Assembly (NCBI RefSeq): GCF_029846715.1
Contig: NZ_JARVWW010000001.1
Span: 310,001 to 374,000, forward strand
Length of the DNA stretch: 64,000 nucleotides
Source of the DNA: Bradyrhizobium nivariense
GTDB taxonomy: Bacteria > Pseudomonadota > Alphaproteobacteria > Rhizobiales > Xanthobacteraceae
Reading direction: 5' to 3'
Of this stretch, positions 28,032 through 36,204 are shown in pieces. The translations under genes were made by a program, and so were the position numbers. Numbering within the stretch: position 1 is the stretch's first letter; the number at the start of each line of letters is the position of its first letter. The notes beneath the pieces are model-generated. The model ran no database searches and was not told the DNA's origin. It saw only the letters and a list, made by a program, of their open reading frames with translations.

Positions 28032-28900
28032 CAGTTCAGTCCTCGCGTCGTCTCGTCGAACAGCTCCTCGACCGCATAGCGACGCGGGATCAGCGCCTGC
28101 TGGAATGCGTAGTCGACGATCAGCTCCAACGGCTTCCTGTTGGCCTCGATCCCGAACGGCACGAGATCGGGCGTTGCCGCCGGTCCCGCCTGCGCCTTGT
28201 TCCGCTTGAGGAGATCATAAACGCCCGCGACCGTTTCGGGGCGCGATTTCGCGAGCTGTTCGGTCACGACCACGAGATGGTTGACCGGCACGACGCCGCG
28301 AAGCGCGTACCATTTGGCGGCTTCCGCGGCCGGATCGGGGAAGAGCGTCTTCAGCTTCGGATCGTTCGAGGTCTCACCGAGGACCGCGTCGAGCTCGCCG
28401 TCGAGCAGCATCTGAAGGATCTTCTTGTCCTTCGGCGCGCGCTCGGTGGTGTCGACATATTCGGCGACGTGCGGGTCCTCGAAGGTCACCCAGCGGATGT
28501 TGTCGAGGTTGACGCCGTAGTCGTTGGCGAGGATGCCCCTGATCCAGGCGCCGGTCGTGGTTGTGAACGAGCGGATGCCGACGCGCTTGCCTTCGAGATC
28601 GGACGGGCCGAGCGTTCCATGCGCAGGATTATAGAGCGCGTAGGAATGCTGGAAGCGGCCGAGCATGGTGGCAGGCAGCAGCACCAACGGCTTGCCATGC
28701 GCTTTCGCCATCAGATAGGTGACAATCGCCATCTCGCAGACGTCGAAGGCCTGCTCACGCACCATCGGCTTGAACGCCGTGTTGGTCGGCGTGTACTCGA
28801 TGAAGTCGAGATCGAAGCGGTCGGAGCGGAGCACGCCGCTCTTCACCGCCTGGACATGCGGGTGACTGCCGAGCACGGCCTTCAGCTTGAGACGATCCAT
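28031..28900 (-). CDS. 4,5-dihydroxyphthalate decarboxylase-like protein (Pht5 family)
   Basis: A 289-residue protein of the periplasmic-binding-protein-like fold used by 4,5-dihydroxyphthalate decarboxylases: DFIEYTPTNTAFKPMVREQA FDVCEM-type text, VGIRSFTTTTGAWIRGILAN and a C-terminal YAVEELFDE. It has no signal peptide, so it is cytoplasmic, which fits an enzyme rather than a transporter subunit. In phthalate catabolism this step yields protocatechuate. It lies between the LigK/GalC-like aldolase and an oxidoreductase gene. It could instead bind or decarboxylate another aromatic acid. Confidence 0.72.
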   Translation of the reverse strand: MDRLKLKAVLGSHPHVQAVKSGVLRSDRFDLDFIEYTPTNTAFKPMVREQAFDVCEMAIVTYLMAKAHGKPLVLLPATMLGRFQHSYALYNPAHGTLGPSDLEGKRVGIRSFTTTTGAWIRGILANDYGVNLDNIRWVTFEDPHVAEYVDTTERAPKDKKILQMLLDGELDAVLGETSNDPKLKTLFPDPAAEAAKWYALRGVVPVNHLVVVTEQLAKSRPETVAGVYDLLKRNKAQAGPAATPDLVPFGIEANRKPLELIVDYAFQQALIPRRYAVEELFDETTRGLN

Positions 28901-28921
28901 CGGCCCACTCCGCTGATTGCT

Positions 28922-29605
28922 TTAGACATCCTCGGGATTGTCGACATAGACGAGCCCGGCCTTCGCCAAGGCCTCGCGCATGCTGTACATGTCGAGCCCA
29001 AGCTCGCCCGAAGCCAGCCGCTTGCGCTTGCCGCCTTCGTCCGCGTTGCGCTTCTTCGCCTTCTCGGCGACCTCCGCCGCGTAGCGCTTCGGCACCACCA
29101 CCACGCCGTCGTCATCGGCCACGATGATGTCGCCGGGATCGACGTTGACGCCGGCGCAGACCACGGGGACGTTGACCGAGCCGAGCGTCGCCTTCACCGT
29201 CCCCTTGGCCGAGATCGCGCGCGACCACACCGGAAAATTCATCTCGTGCAGCGCTCTGACGTCGCGGCAGCCGGCATCGATGATCAGCCCCTGCACGCCA
29301 CGCGCCTGAAGCGAGGTCGCGAGCAATTCGCCGAACATGCCGTCAGTATTGTCGGTGGTGCAGCCGACGACGAGAATGTCGTCCTTCTTGCACTGCTCGA
29401 CCGCGACATGAATCATCCAATTGTCGCCGGGCTGCGCCAGCACGGTGACGGCGGGCCCGGCAATCGCCGCGCCCGGCCACAGCGGCCGCAGATAAGGCTT
29501 CATCAGGCCGATGCGGCCGTACGCCTCGTGCACGGTCGAGACGCCGTACTCCGCCATCCCGGCGGGATCGGCACGCTTGATGTTGCGAACGACGACGGGC
29601 TTCAT
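28922..29605 (-). CDS. 4-carboxy-4-hydroxy-2-oxoadipate aldolase/oxaloacetate decarboxylase (LigK/GalC-like)
   Basis: A 227-residue protein of the class II RraA-like aldolase family; the length equals that of LigK/GalC. It contains [17 protein letters not shown], the GxGE-D-x20-RD-type metal site ([11 protein letters not shown], then [13 protein letters not shown]) and [15 protein letters not shown]. It splits 4-carboxy-4-hydroxy-2-oxoadipate into pyruvate and oxaloacetate, the last step of protocatechuate 4,5-cleavage and gallate degradation. The ATG at 29605 overlaps the stop of the galB-like gene (ATGA), which fits because GalB makes its substrate. Confidence 0.88.
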   Translation of the reverse strand: MKPVVVRNIKRADPAGMAEYGVSTVHEAYGRIGLMKPYLRPLWPGAAIAGPAVTVLAQPGDNWMIHVAVEQCKKDDILVVGCTTDNTDGMFGELLATSLQARGVQGLIIDAGCRDVRALHEMNFPVWSRAISAKGTVKATLGSVNVPVVCAGVNVDPGDIIVADDDGVVVVPKRYAAEVAEKAKKRNADEGGKRKRLASGELGLDMYSMREALAKAGLVYVDNPEDV

Positions 29606-30315
29606 GCCAACACCTCCGCAACGGTCGGGAACAGGCGCTGATAGGCCTCGCCATAGGTCATGGGAACGCCGGTGTTGCGGCTGCCCTGGATGCCGCGGTT
29701 GAGCGCGACGCGCTCGTAATAGCCCCAGAGATGTTTTTGGGCGGCCAGGATCTGAAACGCCTCGTACTTCTCCTTCCAGACCTCGTCGATCTTGAGGAGC
29801 AGGTCCGGCTTGTAATTGCACTGCTCAGGCTGGTGCGGCTCGAACAGGAACACCGGCGGCGCAGAATATTGGTACTGCGCGCCGGGCTTGTGGCCCATCG
29901 CCTGCGCGACAACGCGGGTCTCCTGCGCGAAATGCGCCGCGTTCGGATGGTCGAAATTATAGGGGTCTTCCAGCGCGTGCGTCAGCACGAAGCTTGGATT
30001 GAGCTCACGATAGATGTCGACCATGCGGTCGAAATGCGCTTCGGTCAGCTTCAGCGGATAGTCACCGCAATCGAAGAACTCGATCTCGGCACCGAGCAGC
30101 TTTGCTGCACGCTCCGCCTCGTCCTTGCGGCCGGCCTTGACTGATTCCAGCGTCGCGCCCTTCTCCTTCCAGGCGAACTGGCTTTCGCCGCGCTCACCGA
30201 AGGACATGCACACGATCTTCATGCGAAAGCCCTTCTTCGCATGCAGCGCGATGGCGCCGCCGGCGCGCCAGACGAAATCGCCCGGGTGGGCTGTGATCAC
30301 GAGACCTGTTTTCAT
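29602..30315 (-). CDS. galB: 4-oxalomesaconate hydratase (GalB-like, PIG-L/LmbE fold)
   Basis: A 237-residue PIG-L family protein very like Pseudomonas GalB as I remember that sequence: [62 protein letters not shown] and [14 protein letters not shown]. The usual deacetylase AHPDDE motif is altered (AHPGDF), as in GalB. It hydrates 4-oxalomesaconate to 4-carboxy-4-hydroxy-2-oxoadipate, likely Zn-dependent. It is translationally coupled to the downstream aldolase gene. Confidence 0.88.
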   Translation of the reverse strand: MKTGLVITAHPGDFVWRAGGAIALHAKKGFRMKIVCMSFGERGESQFAWKEKGATLESVKAGRKDEAERAAKLLGAEIEFFDCGDYPLKLTEAHFDRMVDIYRELNPSFVLTHALEDPYNFDHPNAAHFAQETRVVAQAMGHKPGAQYQYSAPPVFLFEPHQPEQCNYKPDLLLKIDEVWKEKYEAFQILAAQKHLWGYYERVALNRGIQGSRNTGVPMTYGEAYQRLFPTVAEVLA

Positions 30316-30357
30316 GGGACAAACTCCCCTCTTTTGTTCGTAAGCGTCATAGGTTCA

Positions 30358-31656
30358 TCAAGCCGCGGCGACGGGTTCCTCGCCGTCGAGCACGCGCTTC
30401 AGGCGTTTGCCATCGAGCGCGCCTTCCCATTTGGCAATCGCAATGGTCGCAACCGCGTTCCCGATCAGATTGGTCGGCGTCAACCCCTGCGACATCAGGC
30501 GATGGATGCCGAGCACGAGCGCCACGCTCGTCACCGGAATGCTGCCGGTGGCGGACAGCGTCGCCGCCAGCACGACGAAGGCGGCGCCCGCGATTCCCGC
30601 CGCGCCCTTGGAGGTCACGAGCAGGATCAAGAGCAGCTCGATCTGCTCGGCGAGACCGAGTGGCGTGTTGGTCGCCTGCGCCAGGAACACCGAGGCGGCG
30701 GCAAGGTAGAGGCAGGTGCCGTCAAGATTGAAGGAATACCCGGTCGGAATGACCAGCCCAACGACGCTGCGCTCGCAACCGGCTTTCTCAAGCTTGGTTA
30801 GCATCCGCGGCAACACCGTCTCCGACGACGTGGTGGCGATGCAGATCAGCAACTCTTCCCAGATGTAGCGGATGAGCTTGAGCAGCGAGAAGCCGCACAG
30901 CCGCGCGACCGGGCCGAGCGCCACGATGATGAAGATCACGCAGGTGAGATAGAAGCCGCCGAGGAGCTTGCCCAGCGATGCCAGCGAGCCGACGCCGAAC
31001 TTGCCGACCGTAAAGGCGATGGCGCCAAACGCGCCGATCGGGGCCGCCCACATCACGAAGCCGACAACGGCGAACACCATCTTGGCGGCGATGTCGATGA
31101 GATTGACCAGCGGCGCAGCCCGCTCGCCGAGCTGCACCAGCGCAAAGCCTGATAGCACCGAGATGAAAAGCACCTGGAGAATGTTGCCCTCGGCAAACGC
31201 GCCGATGAAGGTCGCCGGCACGATGTTCATCAGGAACGGCACGAAGCCGATCACGCCGGTCTGCTTGACATAAGGCTCGATCGCGCTGGCATTGATGCTG
31301 GCGGGATCGATGTTCATGCCGACGCCGGGCTTGAGCAGATTGACCGCGACGAGGCCGATGATCAGCGCGATCGTGGTCATGATCTCGAAATAGAGGATCG
31401 CCTTGACGGCGACGCGCCCGACCCGCGCCATGTCGGCCATGTGAGCGATGCCGTGCACGATCGTGCAGAAGATGATGGGCGCGATCAGCATCCGGATCGC
31501 CTTGATGAAGGCGTCCCCGAGCGGCTGCATCTTGGCGCCCGCCTCGGGATTGACGATCCCGAGCGCGATGCCGGCCGCCATGGCGATGAGCACCTGGATC
31601 CAGAGCTCCTTCCACCAGGCACGGCCGCGCGGCTTGTCGATCGCCAGCACCGTCAT
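30358..31656 (-). CDS. Dicarboxylate/amino acid:cation symporter (DAACS/DctA family)
   Basis: A 432-residue carrier with about eight membrane helices and two re-entrant loops. It carries the family motifs ATTSSETVLPRMLTKLEKAG (hairpin 1 Ser-rich motif), VIPTGYSFNLDGTCLYLAAA and the C-terminal LTPTNLIGNAVATIAIAKWE. DctA proteins import C4-dicarboxylates with protons or sodium. Its position inside the aromatic-acid operon, overlapping the LigI-like gene by 4 nt, suggests uptake of a pathway intermediate or related polycarboxylate. The exact substrate is inference. Confidence 0.92.
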   Translation of the reverse strand: MTVLAIDKPRGRAWWKELWIQVLIAMAAGIALGIVNPEAGAKMQPLGDAFIKAIRMLIAPIIFCTIVHGIAHMADMARVGRVAVKAILYFEIMTTIALIIGLVAVNLLKPGVGMNIDPASINASAIEPYVKQTGVIGFVPFLMNIVPATFIGAFAEGNILQVLFISVLSGFALVQLGERAAPLVNLIDIAAKMVFAVVGFVMWAAPIGAFGAIAFTVGKFGVGSLASLGKLLGGFYLTCVIFIIVALGPVARLCGFSLLKLIRYIWEELLICIATTSSETVLPRMLTKLEKAGCERSVVGLVIPTGYSFNLDGTCLYLAAASVFLAQATNTPLGLAEQIELLLILLVTSKGAAGIAGAAFVVLAATLSATGSIPVTSVALVLGIHRLMSQGLTPTNLIGNAVATIAIAKWEGALDGKRLKRVLDGEEPVAAA

Positions 31657-32537
31657 TGGTCGAACTCGAACAGGCGCGCCGGATTATCGACGAGGATCTT
31701 CTGCTGGAACTCCGGCTCCGGCGCGAACAGCGGGATCAGATCGACGAGGTCGCCGTCATTCGGCATCGCCTTGACGTTGGGATGCGGCCAATCGGTGCCC
31801 CAGATGACACGGTCGGGCGCGGTCTCGACGATCTTTCGAGCGAACGGCACGGCGTCGGTGAACGGCGGACCGGACGATGACACCCGCTCCGAGCCGCAGA
31901 TCTTGACCCAACATTTCTCATCGCGCTGCATCAGCTCGATCAGGATCTTGAACGGCAATTGATCGAGCCCCTCGGACGCCTTCACCCGCCCCATATGGTC
32001 GATGGTATAGCTCAGCGGCAGCTTTGCCAGCATGTCGGCATATTCGGGCAGGTCGATCGCGTCGAAATGCAGGTCGATGTGCCAGCCGAGCGGCGCGACC
32101 ATCGCGATGACCCGATTGAACATGGTCTTGTCGGGGACGCCGCCGAGGTGGCGGACGAAATTGAAGCGGCAGCCGCGGAAGCCGCCCTCGTGCAGCACGC
32201 GAAGCCCGCGCTCCGTGATGGAGTCGTCGATATTGGCAACCGCGCGATAGGCGCCGTCGCTCTGCGCGATGGCGTCAAGCGCCACCGTGTTGTCGGTGCC
32301 ATGCACACTGGCATTGACGATGACGGCACGCTCGACCCCGAGCTTGGCATGCAGCGTGCGGAAATCCTCGAGCGGCGCATCCGGCGGCGTGTAGGAGCGG
32401 TCCGGCGCGTAAGGGTATTTCGCGCCGGGCCCGAAGATGTGGCAATGCGCGTCGCAAGACAGCTTCGGCAGCTTGAACCTTGGCGTACGCGTGTCCGGAT
32501 CGGGCGGCGGAATGGTCGGCGTGTACATGATGCTCAT
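31653..32537 (-). CDS. 2-pyrone-4,6-dicarboxylate lactonase-like amidohydrolase (LigI-like), cytoplasmic
   Basis: A 294-residue amidohydrolase-2 family protein of LigI length. It has the N-terminal CDAHCHIFGPGAKYPYAPDR metal motif, YTIDHMGRV, CWVKICGSERVS and RVIWGTDWPHPNVKAMPNDG with the catalytic Asp. LigI hydrolyses 2-pyrone-4,6-dicarboxylate to 4-oxalomesaconate, the substrate of GalB encoded downstream. It has no signal peptide. A paralogue lies immediately upstream, with TGATG overlap, indicating tandem duplication. Confidence 0.85.
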   Translation of the reverse strand: MSIMYTPTIPPPDPDTRTPRFKLPKLSCDAHCHIFGPGAKYPYAPDRSYTPPDAPLEDFRTLHAKLGVERAVIVNASVHGTDNTVALDAIAQSDGAYRAVANIDDSITERGLRVLHEGGFRGCRFNFVRHLGGVPDKTMFNRVIAMVAPLGWHIDLHFDAIDLPEYADMLAKLPLSYTIDHMGRVKASEGLDQLPFKILIELMQRDEKCWVKICGSERVSSSGPPFTDAVPFARKIVETAPDRVIWGTDWPHPNVKAMPNDGDLVDLIPLFAPEPEFQQKILVDNPARLFEFDQ

Positions 32538-33496
32538 CAGCTGAACTTGAACAGGCGCGCCGGATTGTCGACCAGCAGTTTTTGCCGGACCTTCTCATCA
32601 GGCGCGTAGAGGGGGATCAGGTCGACGAGGTCGCCATCATTCGGCATGATCTTGACGTTGGGGTGCGGCCAGTCGGTGCCCCAGATGACGCGATCGGGCG
32701 CATTGTCGATCAGCGCCTTTGCGAACGGCGCGGCGTCGTGGAACGGCTTACCGGCGCTGGAGGCACGTTCGAGACCGGTAATCTTCACCCAGCATTTCTC
32801 GTCCTTCTTCTGGAGGTCGAGCAGGGCCGTGAAGCCGGCATCGTCGAGCCCCTTCCCGGCCTGAACCGTTCCCATGTGATCGATCACGTAGGGCGTCGGC
32901 AGCGCTGTTAGGAGGGGCGCGAATTCGGCGATCGTATCAGGCTCGAAATAGACGTCGATGTGCCAGCCGAGTTCGGCGACGCGATGCACGATCCGCTGGA
33001 ATTTGGTCATGTCGCCGACGCCGCCGAGGCGCTTGAGGAAGGCGAAGCGGCAGCCGCAGATGCCGCCCTTGTCAAGCGCCGCCAGCTCCTTCTCGGTCAT
33101 CTCGTCATTGACGTTGGCGATGCCCTTATAGGCGCCCTCGCTCTGGGCGATGGCGTCGGTGACGACGCGATTGTCCGTTCCGTGCACCGTGGCATTGACG
33201 ATGACGCAGCGTTCGACGCCGATCTTCTCGTGCACGCTGCGAAACGTCTCCAGCGGTGCATCAGCCGTGTTGTAGGGCCGTTTTTCCGAGAAGGGATAGC
33301 GGGACGCCGGACCGAAAATATGGGTATGGCTGTCGCAGGATTTTGCCGGCAGCTTGAACGACGGCGTCTTCGGATTTGGATCCGGCGGCGCGATCGTCGG
33401 GATCGCCTTCGGCTCGGCCCCTTGCGCATGCGTCTCGCCCGCGAGCGCCGCGCCGGCCAGTCCGGTCAAGAGATGCAAGCACTCCCGCCTGTTCAT
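32537..33496 (-). CDS. LigI-like amidohydrolase with an export signal
   Basis: A 319-residue paralogue of the next gene, with the same motifs (CDSHTHIFGPASRYPFSEKR, YVIDHMGTV, CWVKITGLERAS, RVIWGTDWPHPNVKIMPNDG). It carries an extra N terminus, MNRRECLHLLTGLAGAALAG, that looks like a Tat-type signal (twin Arg, then hydrophobic) with an AQG or THA cleavage region. It would therefore act in the periplasm, unlike known cytoplasmic LigI. It is the first gene of the operon. The substrate may be a lactone hydrolysed before uptake. Confidence 0.78.
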   Translation of the reverse strand: MNRRECLHLLTGLAGAALAGETHAQGAEPKAIPTIAPPDPNPKTPSFKLPAKSCDSHTHIFGPASRYPFSEKRPYNTADAPLETFRSVHEKIGVERCVIVNATVHGTDNRVVTDAIAQSEGAYKGIANVNDEMTEKELAALDKGGICGCRFAFLKRLGGVGDMTKFQRIVHRVAELGWHIDVYFEPDTIAEFAPLLTALPTPYVIDHMGTVQAGKGLDDAGFTALLDLQKKDEKCWVKITGLERASSAGKPFHDAAPFAKALIDNAPDRVIWGTDWPHPNVKIMPNDGDLVDLIPLYAPDEKVRQKLLVDNPARLFKFS

Positions 33497-33584
33497 GTCC
33501 TCAACACCCTGTCACATGGTCCGCTTGCACATGGTCCGCTTGCGAGCGGAAGCGCGAGGCCGCGCTCCTCTCGGGCGGTTTCTT

Positions 33585-34295
33585 TCAAGTCTTGCTGCTG
33601 ACGACGGGTCGCCGCCGTGCCGGCGCAGCCTGATCGAGCGCCGGCGCCTGGAACGCGGCGACGGTGGCTTGCACCAGTTGCTCGATGGCGCTGGCGGCAT
33701 CGCTGCCATCGGCCTCGCCGCGCGACAGGCGCGAGACGCGATCCGGCGTCACCAGCGAGTAATAGAGTGCGCCGAGCAGGAAGTGGCTGCGCCAAACGAT
33801 GTCGGTGCGCGGAACGTGCGGCAGGCTTTCGTGGATCGCATCGATGAAGGCGTGGCTGGTGTCGTCGAAAGTCTGCGCGATGATTTTTCGCGCGACCTCG
33901 TTGCCTTCCGCAGACATCACCGCGCGCAGCCGCGTGAACCGCGCCCCGCCCCCGGCAAGATCGCTGCCCGAGGTGAAGGCCGGCGCGACATAGGCTCGCA
34001 CCACTGCTTCCAGCCGGTCCTGGAGATCGCGCACGCGCTTGGCGGCCGCGAGCAGTTCGGAACGGCGCAAATTCATCGGCCCGCAATGGCGCCGGTAGAT
34101 CTCCAGCAGCAGGCCGTCCTTGGTCTTGAAATGATAGGTCACGCTGCCGGGATTGGCGCCGGCAGCGTGTGCGATATCGCGCACCGATACGGCGTTGAAG
34201 CCGTTGGTGGCGAACAGCTCCTCGGCTGCGGCGAGGATCGCCTCGCGCATGTTCGGCTTGCGGGCCGTTTCCTTGCTGGTGGGCTTGCGTACCAT
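33585..34295 (-). CDS. TetR family transcriptional regulator of the aromatic-acid block
   Basis: A 236-residue repressor with a Lys-rich leader, then REAILAAAEELFATNGFNAV and the recognition helix AAGANPGSVTYHFKTKDGLL; the C-terminal half is the ligand-binding domain. The ATG at 34295 lies only 4 nt from a perfect palindrome, so the mRNA may be nearly leaderless; an alternative ATG at 34250 exists. It is divergent from a TctC-type binding-protein gene. The same palindrome precedes an extradiol dioxygenase gene at 57.8 kb, so that gene is probably in its regulon. Confidence 0.9.
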   Translation of the reverse strand: MVRKPTSKETARKPNMREAILAAAEELFATNGFNAVSVRDIAHAAGANPGSVTYHFKTKDGLLLEIYRRHCGPMNLRRSELLAAAKRVRDLQDRLEAVVRAYVAPAFTSGSDLAGGGARFTRLRAVMSAEGNEVARKIIAQTFDDTSHAFIDAIHESLPHVPRTDIVWRSHFLLGALYYSLVTPDRVSRLSRGEADGSDAASAIEQLVQATVAAFQAPALDQAAPARRRPVVSSKT

Positions 34296-34299
34296 TTGA

Positions 34300-34338
34300 T
34301 TTGTACTATCGTACAAAAGATCAGGTCTCGTCAACAAA
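34300..34338. promoter_or_regulatory. TetR promoter/operator, copy A
   Basis: The palindrome TTTGTAC-TATC-GTACAAA (34300-34317) is followed by a conserved flank containing CGTCAA (34329-34334). On the minus strand this reads TTGACG, a good -35 box, placing the -10 inside the palindrome. Thirty-four of the 39 bases recur at 57828-57866. The orientation points to the tetR gene itself, so autoregulation is likely. Confidence 0.75.
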
Positions 34339-34411
34339 AACCATGGGCAGCGTCCGGACGGCTCGGAAGACCGACGGTCGGCGCGCAAACGCCCACAAGG
34401 AGTGCTGGAAA

Positions 34412-35392
34412 ATGCTGAGTTTGAACAAGAAGATCGGCGGCTTGATGCTGGGTGCCGGTCTGCTGCTGGCGGGCGGCGCCGCGCAGGCCGCCGACAGCTA
34501 TCCGAGCAAGCCGGTTCACATCCTCGTGCCCTACGCCGCCGGCGGCGCGGTCGACGTGCTCGCGCGCACGCTCGGACAGGCATTGGCGAAGACCTGGGGC
34601 CAGCAGCCCGTGATCGACAACCGTCCCGGCGCCGGCGGCATCGTCGCCTCGCAGGCAGTGACGCAGGCCGCCCCCGACGGCTACACGCTGATCCTGGTCG
34701 CGAGCGGTCATCCACTGAACCAGTTCATCTATCCGAGCGTGCCTTACGACACGTTCAAGGATTTTACCGCGATCTCCGAAGTCGCCTCCTCGCCGCTCGC
34801 GATCGTCGTCGCCAAGGACAGCCCCTACAAGACGCTCGGCGATCTCCTCACTGCAGCGAAGAAGGAGCCGGACAAGCTTTCCTATGGCATGTCCGGCAAC
34901 GGCACCTCGGCGCATCTCGCCGGTGAGCTGTTGAAATACATGTCCAGCACCAAGATCGTCGCGATCCCCTACAAGGGCGGCGCGCCGGCGCTGACCGCCG
35001 TGATCGCCGGCGACATCCCGCTCAGCATCAATCCGCTTGCGGAAGCCATCAGCCAGCTCGAAGGCGGCCCGGTGCGCGCGCTCGCGGTGACCTCGGCCGA
35101 ACGCTCCAAGGCACTGCCGGATGTTCCGACTGTCGCCGAGTCCGGAGTATCAGGCTATGACGTCTCGGTCTGGTGGGGCGTTCTTGGCCCGGCCAAGATG
35201 CCGCCGGAGATCGTGGCGAAGCTCGAAACCGACCTGAAGGCGGCGGTGCAGGATCCGAACGTGCTGTCGACACTCGGAAAGATCGGCGCAGCCCCGGTCG
35301 GCTCTTCATCCAAGAATTTCGACGCCTACATGCATGCCGAGGCGACCAAATGGGAGCCGGTGCTGAAGGCCGCCGACATTCGCGCGCAGTGA
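34412..35392 (+). CDS. Tripartite tricarboxylate transporter substrate-binding protein (TctC/Bug)
   Basis: A 326-residue periplasmic protein: signal peptide ending near AAQAAD, then YPSKPVHILVPYAAGGAVDV, the Bug-family ligand loop, followed by IDNRPGAGGIVASQAV and MSGNGTSAHLAGELLKYM. These bind carboxylates such as citrate, phthalate, terephthalate or nicotinate. I chose the ATG at 34412 with AAGGAG upstream. No tctA or tctB gene is adjacent. The gene for an ABC-type binding protein follows after 10 bp, in the same direction. Confidence 0.9.
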   Translation: MLSLNKKIGGLMLGAGLLLAGGAAQAADSYPSKPVHILVPYAAGGAVDVLARTLGQALAKTWGQQPVIDNRPGAGGIVASQAVTQAAPDGYTLILVASGHPLNQFIYPSVPYDTFKDFTAISEVASSPLAIVVAKDSPYKTLGDLLTAAKKEPDKLSYGMSGNGTSAHLAGELLKYMSSTKIVAIPYKGGAPALTAVIAGDIPLSINPLAEAISQLEGGPVRALAVTSAERSKALPDVPTVAESGVSGYDVSVWWGVLGPAKMPPEIVAKLETDLKAAVQDPNVLSTLGKIGAAPVGSSSKNFDAYMHAEATKWEPVLKAADIRAQ

Positions 35393-35402
35393 AGTGCTTC
35401 AC

Positions 35403-36203
35403 ATGAGGACCTCTTCCGGGCACGTCGCGCACGCCGCTCTGCTCGCGGTCGCCGTCATCAGCCTGCTCGGCGCGCCCGCACGCGCCGACGGCGAAGCCAA
35501 GCTGCTGGCGCCGAGCGGCACGTTGCGCGTCGGCATCTATCCGGGCAGCCCGACCTCGATGGTAACAGACGCGGCAGGCACGTCGCACGGCCTCACTTAC
35601 GATCTCGGCGGCGAGCTGGCCAAGCGGCTCGGCGTTCCCACCGACTATGTCAGGTTTCAGCGCGTTGCCGACATCGTCTCCGCGATCCATGACGGCCAGG
35701 TCGATTTCACCGTGACCAATGCCACGCCGGCTCGCGCCAACGAGGTCAGCTTCAGCCAGCCCGTGCTGGCAATCGAGCTCGGCTATCTCGTTCCGGCGAA
35801 CTCGCCGATCGGCAAGGTCGAGGACATTGACAAGCCAGGCGTGAAGATCGGCGTCACCAAAGGCTCGACCTCGGAGCGCACGCTGCCGGCAAAGTTCAAG
35901 AACGCGACCATCGTTCCCGCCGAGAGCGTCAAGGGCGCTATCGCGATGTTCAGCCGCGGCGAGATCGATCTCTACGCGACCAACAAGCCGACGCTGTTCG
36001 AGATGTCCGATCAGATGCCCGGCGCGCGGATTCTCGACGGCAGTTGGGGCCTGGAGCATATGGCCATCGCGATCCCCAAAGGACGCGAGGACGCCTTGCC
36101 TCTGCTCAACCGCTTCGTCACGGAAGAGCAATCGTCCGGCGTGCTCGACACGATCCAGCAGCGGGCAGGCTTGCGCGGCGCCACGAAGGCGACTCGCCAA
36201 TAG
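35403..36203 (+). CDS. ABC transporter substrate-binding protein, family 3, orphan
   Basis: A 266-residue exported binding protein: signal peptide (HVAHAALLAVAVISLLGAPARA), then LRVGIYPGSPTSMVTDAAGT and a two-lobed family 3 layout with YDLGGELAKRLGVPTDYVRF and VDFTVTNATPARANEVSFSQ. It probably binds a small carboxylate or amino acid. No permease gene is adjacent. The short gap to the preceding TctC-type gene suggests one transcript. The stop is 1 nt from the stop of the convergent MscS gene. Confidence 0.83.
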   Translation: MRTSSGHVAHAALLAVAVISLLGAPARADGEAKLLAPSGTLRVGIYPGSPTSMVTDAAGTSHGLTYDLGGELAKRLGVPTDYVRFQRVADIVSAIHDGQVDFTVTNATPARANEVSFSQPVLAIELGYLVPANSPIGKVEDIDKPGVKIGVTKGSTSERTLPAKFKNATIVPAESVKGAIAMFSRGEIDLYATNKPTLFEMSDQMPGARILDGSWGLEHMAIAIPKGREDALPLLNRFVTEEQSSGVLDTIQQRAGLRGATKATRQ

Positions 36204-36204
36204 G

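Noticed and set aside
28277..29641. 454-codon plus-strand frame
   Set aside because: Opposite the decarboxylase-like and aldolase genes, which have family motifs and coupled starts.
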